Below are positions 9,199 to 18,269 of a stretch of DNA of 64,000 bases, piece by piece. Position 1 is the stretch's first letter; each line of letters begins with the position of its first letter. Location: assembly GCF_000738175.1 (NCBI RefSeq), contig NZ_JFCH01000027.1:103767-167766 (forward strand), written 5' to 3'. The translations under genes and the position numbers were made by a program. This stretch comes from Corynebacterium jeikeium. Lineage in GTDB: Bacteria > Actinomycetota > Actinomycetes > Mycobacteriales > Mycobacteriaceae. The notes under the pieces were generated by a model. It was not told the DNA's origin and ran no database searches. It worked only from the letters and a program-made list of their open reading frames with translations.

Positions 9199-9234
9199 GC
9201 TGCAGCTCAGGCTACAGCTCAGGCTAAAGCTCAA
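9199..9234. repeat. Three 12-bp tandem repeats across a stop codon
   Basis: GCTGCAGCTCAG (9199-9210), GCTACAGCTCAG (9211-9222) and GCTAAAGCTCAA (9223-9234) are tandem near-identical 12-mers. The third contains the stop codon and last codons of the FAD oxidoreductase gene. Confidence 0.8.
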
Positions 9235-10540
9235 GCTGGGCGATCACGTGATTTGCCGCCCGCTGCCCGCTGCGGAGCACACCATCGATACTCGGCGTTG
9301 CGTGCTGGGCACCGGCCAAGGCGATGCGACCGCCTTGGAGTTCCCGCTCCCCCATTTCCTTGCCAATACGTTGCAGGCTTTGCGGGAGGATGAGCGGGAT
9401 GGCGTCAATAAACTTCTGTTCCTTAACCAGCTCCCAACCGGAGGAATCTACGCCGAACAGCGACCCCAGACCGCGCTGCACCTCAGCCACCGACGGCCCG
9501 TCAGCTGGGTTAGAACCGCGCGGGTGCACGTGGTTAGCGGCCACCAGGTGCTTGCCAGGCGCATAGCTGGGGGCGGCGGCGGTAACCTCCGTGGCAGACG
9601 TAATGGGGGTTTTGCGGGTGCCATCCACGGTTAGCAGGCCTTCGTCCATCACCGGCTCGTCGGAGACAAACCACCAGGAAGAAACGCTGGTCGTGGGCAC
9701 TTCCGGTGAGCCCAGCAGCTCGGATTCCCGCCGCGGATCGACGGCTACGATGACGTGTGAGAAATGTTCGGTTTCCGCCTCGTTGACCGTCACTCGTACC
9801 CCGTCGCCATCCTCCTCGATGGCGGTCACGAGCGAGTTCAGATGGAACTCGACCCCCGGTACGCGAGCGAGCGCCGCCGAGAGTTCGCCCATACCGTTTT
9901 CCAGCACAGCTAGGTTGCCGCGCAGCATCGTGGCGACCATCCACTTGGCGAAAATCGCGGAAGACTCGCTTTCAACGTCGAACAGGAATGCGCGCAACAA
10001 CGGGTCGATCGCCACGGCGCGAGTGCGTCGGTGCACACCCCGCTGGTCCAGCGATTCGCAGGTCTTCACGTCCTCGTCGATGTGTTTCTGCTTGATGCTG
10101 CGCAGTTCCAGGCTAGAGCGGTGGGATAGCTCGGACTTTAGCCAGCGCCGTAGGGCTAGAAGGTCCCGGAAGGATAGAGCACTGCGCGCCTTTGACCGCA
10201 TGAGGTTGGGAATCAGGTGTGGGGCACGGATCGGGTCGCAGATCAGCGCCAACCCGTCGTCTGTAAGCGTTTGGATCGCGGGCTGGAAGTAGCGGATCCC
10301 CAGCGCGGCGTACTCCCCTGGCTGCAGGATTTCTTTCACCGCCGGGTACCAGGAGTTGAAGGTCTGCAGTCCGTTGTCGATGGTCACACCGTCGATCTTT
10401 TCGCTGCGCACGCGCCCACCCAGGCTGTCGCTGGCTTCAAAAACGATGCAATTCACGTCACTTTTGTGCAGGGTTCGCGCCGCGGCGAGTCCGGCGAGCC
10501 CGCCTCCTACGAGGGCCACATTGGCTACGTTATCCGCCAT
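9224..10540 (-). CDS. FAD-dependent amine oxidase/desaturase-like protein
   Basis: A 438-residue flavoprotein. The N-terminus has the dinucleotide-binding fingerprint VALVGGGLAGLAAARTL followed by an acidic residue (FEASDSLGGRVRS), the FAD-binding signature of the amine oxidase, protoporphyrinogen oxidase and phytoene desaturase superfamily. The C-terminal GRIALAGAQHATPSIDG segment is the usual second FAD contact. The substrate cannot be told from sequence; neighbours are unrelated. A GAGGGAG ribosome site lies 8-9 nt before the ATG. It is transcribed in the same direction as deaD with about 115 bp between. Confidence 0.82.
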   Translation of the reverse strand: MADNVANVALVGGGLAGLAAARTLHKSDVNCIVFEASDSLGGRVRSEKIDGVTIDNGLQTFNSWYPAVKEILQPGEYAALGIRYFQPAIQTLTDDGLALICDPIRAPHLIPNLMRSKARSALSFRDLLALRRWLKSELSHRSSLELRSIKQKHIDEDVKTCESLDQRGVHRRTRAVAIDPLLRAFLFDVESESSAIFAKWMVATMLRGNLAVLENGMGELSAALARVPGVEFHLNSLVTAIEEDGDGVRVTVNEAETEHFSHVIVAVDPRRESELLGSPEVPTTSVSSWWFVSDEPVMDEGLLTVDGTRKTPITSATEVTAAAPSYAPGKHLVAANHVHPRGSNPADGPSVAEVQRGLGSLFGVDSSGWELVKEQKFIDAIPLILPQSLQRIGKEMGERELQGGRIALAGAQHATPSIDGVLRSGQRAANHVIAQLEL

Positions 10541-10808
10541 GTCGCTGCTCCCTCACCTGTCTTTTCTCGCATGCTGTTTCTGCCTGCGCTCGCGCACCTG
10601 CTGCGCCCATGCTATCGCACTGATCAGTAGCTTCGGTTGCTCGCAACACCTTCCCTTATTCGATTGTGTGTTCTATTCTGTTTCTTAGTGACGCCACCTT
10701 GTCCACCCCATTGCCTACTCTGCATCCCTGAACGCAGACCACTGCTGGCAAGTCTCCACAGCGGATGGCCGGCACAGCTAATCAACACAAGTAAGGAAGT
10801 GAGCCACC
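10541..10808. promoter_or_regulatory. Divergent intergenic region with ACTGATCAGT palindrome
   Basis: This 268-bp gap separates the reverse oxidoreductase from the forward hypothetical gene. A perfect 10-bp palindrome, ACTGATCAGT, lies at 10619-10628 and could be an operator half-way between the two starts. I see no gene in it. Confidence 0.35.
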
Positions 10809-11342
10809 ATGAAGTCCCGCATCACCACTCGGCGAGCAACGGTTCCCCGCCCAATCGCTGGGCGTCCGGCACCCCGGCGCACGGACGCTACCCCGCCTTC
10901 TCTGCGGAGTTTCGCTTTGAGCGAGCCCCACCGTGCGGCGGCAGAGGCCCGCGCCATGTTGCGCCACCCGCGAAGCCTGATCCGCATTACCCCCGGTTGG
11001 CAAGCACCTCGCTTCGTTGTGGAGGCCGGCGACTCCACGGCAATGGTGCATGTCTCACGGCGGCGCATGACCCCACTGCTGTGGCGCCGACTCAGTGGGC
11101 AGCAGGCACCCGAGGAGCAGGACTTGTTCCTGGTCACGGTGTCGGTGGAGTGTCCACAGTGGATGCGCAACGAGTCCGCCCGCTTACTGGAGTTAATTCT
11201 CGGCCAGGCGTGGACTGTGCGGGAAGATCCGCAGGAATTCCGGGATCGCAATCATCAGGCTCAAGTCAGCCTGACGTGGCATGCACTCATGACGCAGGAG
11301 GATCTGCAAGTCGGCAAGGCGCCGGCTCCGCGTGCCGCGTGA
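10809..11342 (+). CDS. Uncharacterised conserved-looking protein
   Basis: A 177-residue soluble protein of unknown function. It starts with a basic Arg/Pro-rich stretch of about 35 residues (possibly disordered) and continues with a compact region rich in Trp and Leu (TPLLWRRLSGQQ, SARLLELILGQAWTV). No signal peptide, membrane segment or known motif is visible. An AAGGAAG ribosome site stands about 10 nt before ATG 10809. Its stop is one base from the stop of the convergent acidic protein gene, with no terminator between them. Confidence 0.65.
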   Translation: MKSRITTRRATVPRPIAGRPAPRRTDATPPSLRSFALSEPHRAAAEARAMLRHPRSLIRITPGWQAPRFVVEAGDSTAMVHVSRRRMTPLLWRRLSGQQAPEEQDLFLVTVSVECPQWMRNESARLLELILGQAWTVREDPQEFRDRNHQAQVSLTWHALMTQEDLQVGKAPAPRAA

Positions 11343-11343
11343 G

Positions 11344-12132
11344 CTAGTCCTCGTCCTCTGCTGCGTCCCCGTCCTCGTCGTCAAACTCTTCGTCGTCAAA
11401 TTCTCCGTCGTAGTAGTCGAACTCGTCCTCCAAGGGAACCAACAGCTCTTCCCACTCGGTGGCCTGCACCTGTGCAACCGCCAGGGCGTCAAAGAGCTGA
11501 TCGAAGTCCGTGAAGGTGCCCAGTTCCAGAACCTCCTGGGTCATCTCGGCGGCATCTTCAAGGACATTCTGATACATCACTTCGCGTTCGAAGTCGCTTA
11601 GGCTCTCGTCGCTATCCAGCTCGGCCTCAGCCTGTGCCACCAGCTCGTCGTACTCCTCGCCGAAGGTTACAAAGGTCACGGTCGCTTCCGGCTCGTCAGT
11701 TCCGGAGCCCAGCATCACGGTGATCAGGGAGCCATTGCCCACCTCTGCGCGCACCAACATCGGCTCAATCAGATCCTGCTCAAACTCCAGGTCGGAGATC
11801 CTATCGTCAGTGCCTTCCAGCAGATCGTGCAACACGGTAATGCACTGGTCAGTCGCAATGTACTGCGCCACCACCGCAACGGCGGCCTCTACGGAGAACA
11901 CCACGCCGACCAGGGTGTCCTCGAACTCCTCAATGCCTGCAACCTCGTCGAGCTCCCCCTTGGCCATGAACACATTCGCCGAGTTGATCCCTGCCGTGGT
12001 GCTCGTCTGCTCGATCTGCTGAAAATGAATCTCCAGCTCCGGCGCGATCGGTACAAACAACATGTCGTCGTTTACTCGCGACTCAATACCCTCAGCATCC
12101 AGCGCCTGAGCAATGTCCTCGTAGAAACCCAC
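11344..12132 (-). CDS. Acidic hypothetical protein with poly-Asp/Glu tail
   Basis: A 262-residue protein of unknown function, rich in Glu and Asp throughout and ending in an almost purely acidic tail (FDDEEFDDEDGDAAEDED). It starts GFYEDIAQALDAEGI, then has alternating strands and helices without membrane segments. I place the start at GTG 12132, which has AGGGAG nine bases upstream, rather than an ATG 28 codons earlier whose translation is basic and unlike the rest. Two copies of a related domain or a YbjN-like chaperone fold are possible but unproven. The acidic tail may mediate binding to basic partners. Confidence 0.7.
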   Translation of the reverse strand: MGFYEDIAQALDAEGIESRVNDDMLFVPIAPELEIHFQQIEQTSTTAGINSANVFMAKGELDEVAGIEEFEDTLVGVVFSVEAAVAVVAQYIATDQCITVLHDLLEGTDDRISDLEFEQDLIEPMLVRAEVGNGSLITVMLGSGTDEPEATVTFVTFGEEYDELVAQAEAELDSDESLSDFEREVMYQNVLEDAAEMTQEVLELGTFTDFDQLFDALAVAQVQATEWEELLVPLEDEFDYYDGEFDDEEFDDEDGDAAEDED

Positions 12133-12367
12133 AGCCAACGTCTCCCTAGTATTTCCTAGTGTTTTATGAGGTGTTTCAGTCCGAAGCGAACGTGCATTCC
12201 GAGACTTGAGCACCATATTAACCCGATCCCGAACACCGCGTCTCCATGCAAAACCAATCGGGTGGCTAACCCCCTCATGAACTCACTTTGAACTCACCGT
12301 GAGCCCTCCGCGCCCCACCGTGAACCCACCGCACCCCTGCCGTGTCAGCCGCCCCCCCGTGCCCGCA

Positions 12368-13882
12368 CTAGCGGCCGGGCCTGGGCATCGCCACGGAGCT
12401 CTCGTCACCTTCCCAACCGCCCATGTCGAACTTTTCCCACACTCGGCGAAACTCCGCGCGAGGGTCTTCTTCCAGCCTGAGCTCCCGCTCGAACACCTGC
12501 GTCGCCCGGTTTCCCAGCGTATACGGCTCCCAGCCCGGGTCTGCACCCCAGATAAACCTCTTCCAAGCCTGTTGCATGTGCTCGGAGACCGCGGCCATCT
12601 CCCCTCCCAGAACGAAGCTGGCTTTCGAGGACTTGGCGTCACCAAAAAGAGCCGACAGCTCCATCGAGTGCATCGCACCCACCCCGAGCCGCCGCAACAT
12701 CGCGGGTGCATAGTCGAAGCGATACATCCATACGGGTGCCCCGGCCGCCTGGTGCAGCTCGGCGAGCCGGATGGACTGCGCCCAGAACACGGCGTCGGCA
12801 AGCATCTGGGCGAATACCCCGCGGCGCCCAATATCCCCATATGCGCTCTCGATCTGCTCAGCTAGCACCGGGTCGTGGGCGCGTAGCATCGTCCGAGCTG
12901 CCCTTATCCGCGCATTCTTAGAGAAGAAGAGCATCTGTGCAGCCGATAGCTCATCGTTGTTTGTCCCAATGAGTAACGGGATCCGCTGGTGTTCGGTGCG
13001 CTCGAAGACTCCCAAGGGGTGGTCGGCAACCAGTTCGCCGTCGATGGCGATGCCAAATGCCATATTCATCTCCCGCAGTCCGCCGCCCCGCCACAGCATC
13101 TGCTGCCCGGCGCGCACCACGTCGGCGAAAGGCAAGGCACGCAGCTCGGCGATGGACGTTGTGCGCGGAACCAGTCCGGAATACTGCGTGAGCTTGCGCG
13201 CCCAGAGGTTCGACTGCACGTTGGTGTGCACGCTCATCACGGGCGCCGACTGCAGAATCACCCGGTGAAACAAACCTCGCGCTGCGGGAATGGTCATCAG
13301 AGCGGCAGCGGAAGTCCCGCCTGCGGATTCGCCCATCAGCACCACATTGTCCGGGTCGCCTCCGAAGGCCGCGATGTTCTTCCGCACCCATTCCAGTGCC
13401 AAGAGCTGGTCGCGGGTCGCGGGATTGGGTTCACAGCTCGCTGCGTCGGGGACGTCCAGGGAGCTCAGGTCCACATATCCCAGCGCACCGAGCCGGAAGT
13501 TCAGAGCGACGTAAACTACGTCCAATTCTTTGGCGAAATTATGTCCGCGCAGCACTGCGGTGTGGGAAGCCCCGGCGAAGAACCCGCCGCCGTGTAGGAA
13601 CACCACAACTGGCAACTTGCCGTCCGTGTCTGGCCGGACGATATCCAGGTTCAGGCAGTCCTCATCGCCGATGACTTCGTCTTTCCAGTTGTAGGACGTC
13701 TGAGGTGCGACGTTCCCGTACTCTTCCGCCGACCACTCCCCTTGCCAGCGCACCGGGCGTGGGGCTTTCCAGCGTTCCGCGGAGCCAAATGGAATGCCGC
13801 GCCATGTCCGCACGCCGTCCACCCGGATTCCGCGGACGACCCCACCCGTGGTCTCTACCCGCACGCCGTCCTGATTCATCAT
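12368..13882 (-). CDS. Type B carboxylesterase (alpha/beta hydrolase)
   Basis: A 504-residue carboxylesterase/lipase family B protein. The oxyanion loop FLHGGGFFAGA and nucleophile elbow GESAGG (catalytic Ser) are present, preceded by EDCLNLDI, a family hallmark. The N-terminus reads VETTGGVVRGI ... RGIPFG as in the family. No signal peptide is seen, so it is likely cytoplasmic. It should hydrolyse carboxylic esters; the natural substrate is unknown, para-nitrobenzyl-esterase-like activity being typical. The start is the first of two adjacent ATGs, six bases after a TAGGAT hexamer, suggesting a leaderless transcript. The roughly 235-bp gap downstream to the acidic protein gene holds nothing I recognise. 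Confidence 0.9.
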   Translation of the reverse strand: MMNQDGVRVETTGGVVRGIRVDGVRTWRGIPFGSAERWKAPRPVRWQGEWSAEEYGNVAPQTSYNWKDEVIGDEDCLNLDIVRPDTDGKLPVVVFLHGGGFFAGASHTAVLRGHNFAKELDVVYVALNFRLGALGYVDLSSLDVPDAASCEPNPATRDQLLALEWVRKNIAAFGGDPDNVVLMGESAGGTSAAALMTIPAARGLFHRVILQSAPVMSVHTNVQSNLWARKLTQYSGLVPRTTSIAELRALPFADVVRAGQQMLWRGGGLREMNMAFGIAIDGELVADHPLGVFERTEHQRIPLLIGTNNDELSAAQMLFFSKNARIRAARTMLRAHDPVLAEQIESAYGDIGRRGVFAQMLADAVFWAQSIRLAELHQAAGAPVWMYRFDYAPAMLRRLGVGAMHSMELSALFGDAKSSKASFVLGGEMAAVSEHMQQAWKRFIWGADPGWEPYTLGNRATQVFERELRLEEDPRAEFRRVWEKFDMGGWEGDESSVAMPRPGR

Positions 13883-13888
13883 TTCACT

Positions 13889-13894
13889 ATCCTA
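13889..13894 (-). promoter_or_regulatory. -10 element for carboxylesterase gene, leaderless
   Basis: TAGGAT on the reverse strand ends 6 nt before the ATG at 13882; no Shine-Dalgarno is present. Confidence 0.55.
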
Positions 13895-13969
13895 AGCACT
13901 AGCGCCTACCGACAGTCGGGCAAGCGCATCCCCTACCATCGGCGAACTTTTGGCCTACTGTTGGTGCCC

Positions 13970-14737
13970 ATGGGAATTCTCAACTTCGGCAAGTCTGATC
14001 AACCGCGCGACGAGGCCACCGCTACCTCTGAGCTCATCCAGCAGGCGCGGCGTGCGCCCTATCCTTCCGGCCCGTTCGCTCGCCGCTTCTTCGAGGCAAT
14101 CGATCGCACGGTCTCTGTCCAGGAGCCGCTGATCCGGTCCTATGTGACGAAGATCGAGAAGAAGCATGGTGACGCCACGCCCCAGCGCAAACAGGAAATT
14201 CTAGACACGCACTTTAAGAACCTGGCCACGGGCTCCGGCGCGGGTACCGGCGGCGTGGCCGCAGTCCCAGGCGTGGGTACGCTGCTCTCCTTGGCGGGTA
14301 TCGCGGCGGAATCCGCGTTGCTCATTGAGGTTTGTGCGCTCTACGCCCTGGCCTCCGCCGAGTTGAATGGCATCGACATCTCCAAGGAGGAGACTCGCCG
14401 TGCGGTGGTGTACCTGGCGATCTCCGGGGCTACGGCCAAGGAGCTGGTGCAGGCACTGGCCGAAGACCGTACCTTTAGCTCGCTGCAGGCCGCCAACCGG
14501 CTGCGCGGTGCGCGCAAGCTGCGCAAAGCCGGCTCTGTCGAGCTAAAGCAGGCCAACAACGTCCTGGGGCGCTTCGCATTCCGCCAGGTGCGCAAGAGTT
14601 TCGGTGGGGCGATGTTTAAGAAGGTTCTGCCGTTCGGCGTCGGCGCTTATCTGGGGGCGAAGGCCAACCGGAAGATCGCAGAGCGCATGGTCGACAACGT
14701 GCACGTCTTCATCCGCGAGGCCGACGAGATCTTCTAG
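13970..14737 (+). CDS. EcsC-like protein of unknown function
   Basis: A 255-residue protein beginning MGILNFGKS. The middle has a Gly/Ala-rich hydrophobic segment (GSGAGTGGVAAVPGVGTLLSLAGIAAESALLIEV) that matches the layout of the EcsC family, membrane-associated proteins without a defined activity. A second glycine-containing hydrophobic stretch lies near the C-terminus (KKVLPFGVGAYLGAKANRKI), where basic residues flank it. I chose ATG 13970 because the frame upstream is not protein-like and overlaps the esterase. It ends 41 bp before the ABC exporter, possibly read together with it. Family assignment is tentative. Confidence 0.65.
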   Translation: MGILNFGKSDQPRDEATATSELIQQARRAPYPSGPFARRFFEAIDRTVSVQEPLIRSYVTKIEKKHGDATPQRKQEILDTHFKNLATGSGAGTGGVAAVPGVGTLLSLAGIAAESALLIEVCALYALASAELNGIDISKEETRRAVVYLAISGATAKELVQALAEDRTFSSLQAANRLRGARKLRKAGSVELKQANNVLGRFAFRQVRKSFGGAMFKKVLPFGVGAYLGAKANRKIAERMVDNVHVFIREADEIF

Positions 14738-14741
14738 CTCG

Positions 14742-14771
14742 TCGGGGGTTGTCCGACCCCCGCGTTAGAAT
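14742..14771 (+). promoter_or_regulatory. Hairpin and leaderless promoter of ABC exporter
   Basis: CGGGGGT (14742-14748) and ACCCCCG (14755-14761) form an inverted repeat, which could end the upstream transcript or bind a regulator. TAGAAT (14766-14771) is a good -10 and ends 7 nt before GTG 14779, which then would be the transcript's first codon. Confidence 0.5.
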
Positions 14772-14778
14772 CATCGCC

Positions 14779-17700
14779 GTGTTCAGAGTCATCCGAGAAT
14801 CCGCCCTGCGCCACCGGTGGCTATTCTCCGCCGTGGCGGTTTTCTCCGTGGTCTTGCCCACTATTGAGCTGCTGTTGCCGCTGCTCGCTGGTGCTTCCGT
14901 GGATGGCAGCACGCGCGCGATCGGGTTGCTGGTGGCGGTAGCCTGCGCGCGTTTCGTTACGCAGGCGTTGCGGCGTTTCCTGTCCGGCACGTTCAGCGTG
15001 CGCACTCAGCACAGTCTGCGCACTCGGATGTTTGCGGCGATCCAGGCGGTCGACGAGAACGCCGCACGGTCTTTCGGCACCGGCCAGGTGATCTCGCGCA
15101 CCATTACGGATCTGACGAAGGTGCAGGGCATGGTCGCGATGCTCCCGCTGATGGCTTCCAGCATGCTCGAGCTGGTGCTGATCTTCGCCGTGGTGCTTTG
15201 GATTTCCCCACCCATCGCCGGGATTGTTGCGGTGCAGATCCCGTTGCTCTTCGCCGTGGCTTATGCCTCGCGTACGAAACTGTACGGCCCGTCCCTGGCT
15301 TCGCAGCGCCAGGCGGCGGTGGTTGCGGAGCAGGTTGAACGCACGGTTTCCGGTGTGCAGGTGATGAAGAGCTTCGCCCAGGAGCCACGCGAGATTGGCC
15401 GCTACCGGCGTGAATCGGCCCGGCAGTACGCCATTAACATGCGCGTGGGCAAGCTCAGCGCTATCTTCCAACCGGCCCTTTCCGCCCTGCCGAACGTGGC
15501 GCTAGTGGCGGCGATTGCACTCGGCGGCTGGCTGGCCATGCGCGGGGCGATCAGCGTTGGTGACTTCCTGGCGGTTTCCACGTTCATCACCATGCTCACC
15601 CGACTTACTCGCATGGCTGCGGGGACGCTCGTCAATGTGCACGTCACCCAACCGTGTGCGGATCGTATTTTCGAGATTATTGACGCCCCGCCGCGCCCCA
15701 CCGGCACCACTCCTGTGCGCGACCCCATGGGGTTTGTCGGCAGCGTGCCAATCGCCCCGGGACAACCCCCGATTCGGCTGAGCATCGCCCCCTCGAGCAC
15801 GACGATCGTGGAAGGCCCGGTAGCTTCGGGAAAGACCCGCCTAGCGCACGCCTTGGCCGGCTTGAACACCCAGGATGCGGCGGGCATCCAGGTGGTGAGT
15901 GCCGCCGACGGCACACCGATTCCGCTGCTGGAAGTTGAAGAATCCGACCGGCCAGCGCTGGTGATGGACGAGGCGTTCCTCTATTCCGGGACGATCCGGG
16001 AGAACATTCTGCTCGGCTACTCGGCCACGGAGGCAGAGGTCTGGGAAGCCGCTCGGCTGGCCTGCGCCGATCGCTTCATCCGTGAGGCGGGCGGGTTGGA
16101 CACCGTCGTCGGCGAGCGCGGCATCACACTTTCCGGCGGGCAGCGCCAGCGGATCGCCATCGCGCGGGTGCTGCTTCGAGCCCCGCACACGATCATCTTC
16201 GACGACGCTACCTCGGCCATCGACCAGGCCACCGAGGCCCAGATTCTGGCTAACCTCCGCACCGCTTTGTCCCGCCCAACGGTGATTTACATCAGCCACC
16301 GCGCGGACGGCGGCTTCCGCGATCCGGATCAGACGATTTCCCTGCCTGCGGCGCGGCCGGGGGCTGCAACGGAAGAAATCTCAGCCACGGCCGAAACCTC
16401 CACTGCCTCCGACAGCGCTGCCGAACCCGCGAGTTACCCATCCGTAGAACCTAGAATCGCAGATCTTAACGACGGCGGAAGGTTCCGCCTGCGCACCCTG
16501 TTTGCCATGGTGCCCGGTCTCATCGCGGCGGTGGTCGTCACGCTATTCCTCTCCTCCGCCGCCGACATCGCCCTGCCCACCTTTATCCGCCACGCCATCG
16601 ACGGCGGAGTGGCGAACAACGACATGGGGGCTCTGTGGATCACTTGTGGAGCCGCCCTACTCGTAGTGGCACTCTCCTGGGGCGCGCAGATCGCCAACAC
16701 CGTACTCACCACGCTGACCGGCGAACGGCTGATTTTCACCCTGCGCAACCGGCTGTTCCGGCACATCACGGGGATGGATCTTCTGTGGTTCCACCACCAG
16801 TCGAGTGGCAGGATCATGACTCGCCTGACGACAGACATCGACTCTCTGTCCAGCTTCCTGCAGTCTGGACTTTCCCAAACAATCGTGTCCGCCACCCTGG
16901 CTTTAGGCATCCTCGGAATGCTTATCGGCACTGATCTCACGCTGGCCGGGATAGTCGCGCTATTCCTGCCAGTCATCGTGGTTGCCACGGTGGCGTTCCG
17001 CGTGATTTCCCGCCGCCTTTACACTCGAGCCAGAAGTCAGATCAGCCAGGTCAATGCCACCTTCCAGGAAGCTCTCATGGGACTCCCCACTGGCCAGGCC
17101 TTCGGCTATGGCGCTGCACTGCAGACCCGCCTGGACAACGAATCCCGCGAGTACCTCCGCCTGCGCACCCATTCGCAAACGGCGGTGAGCCTGTACTTCC
17201 CCGGTATTAACCTGCTCACCCAGCTCGCGCAGGCTGCGATACTCAGTGCAGGTGGGGCCCTCGTTGCCAATGGCCAGACCACGGAGGGCGCGCTGGTGGC
17301 ATTCAGCCTCTACCTGACGATGATCTTCGGCCCGATCCAACAGCTTTCCCAGGTATTCGATCAGTTCCAGCAAGCTAGCGTCAGCGTCTCCCGGATCCGC
17401 GAACTGCTTAACGAACGTCCGGCCGTTACCGCGCCAGCTGACGCAGCGCTGCCCACCTTCATGAAAGGTCCGGCGATTCGGTGTGCGGGCGTCATATATA
17501 AATACAGAAACAATAAACACGCCGCGCCGACCCTAGACATCGACCACACTTTCCGCGGCACCACGGCGGTGGTCGGCGCAACGGGCGCGGGCAAGAGCAC
17601 TTTACTGCGGCTGGTAAACCGGTTCATGGATCCCACGGAAGGGGTAGTACAAGCAAACGGAACGGACATCCGGAGTTTCGACGTGCGCGGATGGCGGCGC

Positions 17701-18216
17701 TGCATCGGCACCGTTCCGCAGGAGCCACATCTGTTTGCCGGAACCGTGGCCGAGAACATCGCTTACGGCGCGGACGACGCAAGCCACACGGGTCTGGCTA
17801 AGGTGCAGGCGGCAGTCGAGCGAATCGGCGGCGAGAGGATCCTGCAGACAATCCCCGGCGGGCTCAGCGCCCACATCTCACCCGGAACGAGCACACTCTC
17901 TGCCGGACAGAAGCACATGATCGCGCTGGCAAGGGCGGAATACATCCGACCAGCAATCATGTTGTTGGACGAGGCGACGGCCAACATCAGCGACGACGAA
18001 GAGGCGCAGATCGTCGAAGCGATCAACCGTGTAACTCGCAACCGCACCGCGCTCATCGTCGCGCACCGGCTACGCACCGCCGCCCGAGCCGACACAATCG
18101 TCGTGATGGATCACGGCCGTATCGTCGAAATAGGCGAACATAACAACCTACTACAAAACGACGGCCCATATGCCGAATTGTGGAATGCCGCACCAAGGCC
18201 CACAACGGGTTTGTAG
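14779..18216 (+). CDS. Fused ABC exporter, two half-transporters in one chain
   Basis: A 1145-residue protein with the order TMD1-NBD1-TMD2-NBD2. NBD1 has Walker A GPVASGKT (about 346-353), LSGGQ (451-455) and Walker B IIFDD, with Asp at the catalytic Glu position; its Q-loop Gln appears to be Asp (VMDEAFL). NBD2 has GATGAGKST (933-941), VPQEPHLF, LSAGQ (1040-1044) and LLDEA with the catalytic Glu. So one composite site is consensus and one degenerate, as in heterodimeric multidrug exporters. The linker (about 520-560) is Ala/Ser/Thr/Glu-rich. The start GTG 14779 follows a -10 by 7 nt; an upstream TTG frame was rejected. Substrate unknown; drugs or lipids are likely. It directly precedes odhA. 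Confidence 0.9.
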   Translation: MFRVIRESALRHRWLFSAVAVFSVVLPTIELLLPLLAGASVDGSTRAIGLLVAVACARFVTQALRRFLSGTFSVRTQHSLRTRMFAAIQAVDENAARSFGTGQVISRTITDLTKVQGMVAMLPLMASSMLELVLIFAVVLWISPPIAGIVAVQIPLLFAVAYASRTKLYGPSLASQRQAAVVAEQVERTVSGVQVMKSFAQEPREIGRYRRESARQYAINMRVGKLSAIFQPALSALPNVALVAAIALGGWLAMRGAISVGDFLAVSTFITMLTRLTRMAAGTLVNVHVTQPCADRIFEIIDAPPRPTGTTPVRDPMGFVGSVPIAPGQPPIRLSIAPSSTTIVEGPVASGKTRLAHALAGLNTQDAAGIQVVSAADGTPIPLLEVEESDRPALVMDEAFLYSGTIRENILLGYSATEAEVWEAARLACADRFIREAGGLDTVVGERGITLSGGQRQRIAIARVLLRAPHTIIFDDATSAIDQATEAQILANLRTALSRPTVIYISHRADGGFRDPDQTISLPAARPGAATEEISATAETSTASDSAAEPASYPSVEPRIADLNDGGRFRLRTLFAMVPGLIAAVVVTLFLSSAADIALPTFIRHAIDGGVANNDMGALWITCGAALLVVALSWGAQIANTVLTTLTGERLIFTLRNRLFRHITGMDLLWFHHQSSGRIMTRLTTDIDSLSSFLQSGLSQTIVSATLALGILGMLIGTDLTLAGIVALFLPVIVVATVAFRVISRRLYTRARSQISQVNATFQEALMGLPTGQAFGYGAALQTRLDNESREYLRLRTHSQTAVSLYFPGINLLTQLAQAAILSAGGALVANGQTTEGALVAFSLYLTMIFGPIQQLSQVFDQFQQASVSVSRIRELLNERPAVTAPADAALPTFMKGPAIRCAGVIYKYRNNKHAAPTLDIDHTFRGTTAVVGATGAGKSTLLRLVNRFMDPTEGVVQANGTDIRSFDVRGWRRCIGTVPQEPHLFAGTVAENIAYGADDASHTGLAKVQAAVERIGGERILQTIPGGLSAHISPGTSTLSAGQKHMIALARAEYIRPAIMLLDEATANISDDEEAQIVEAINRVTRNRTALIVAHRLRTAARADTIVVMDHGRIVEIGEHNNLLQNDGPYAELWNAAPRPTTGL

Positions 18217-18269
18217 TAGGGTGGAACGACGAGACTTAAAGTCATAAAGGAAAGAGGCGAGGACCTGCT

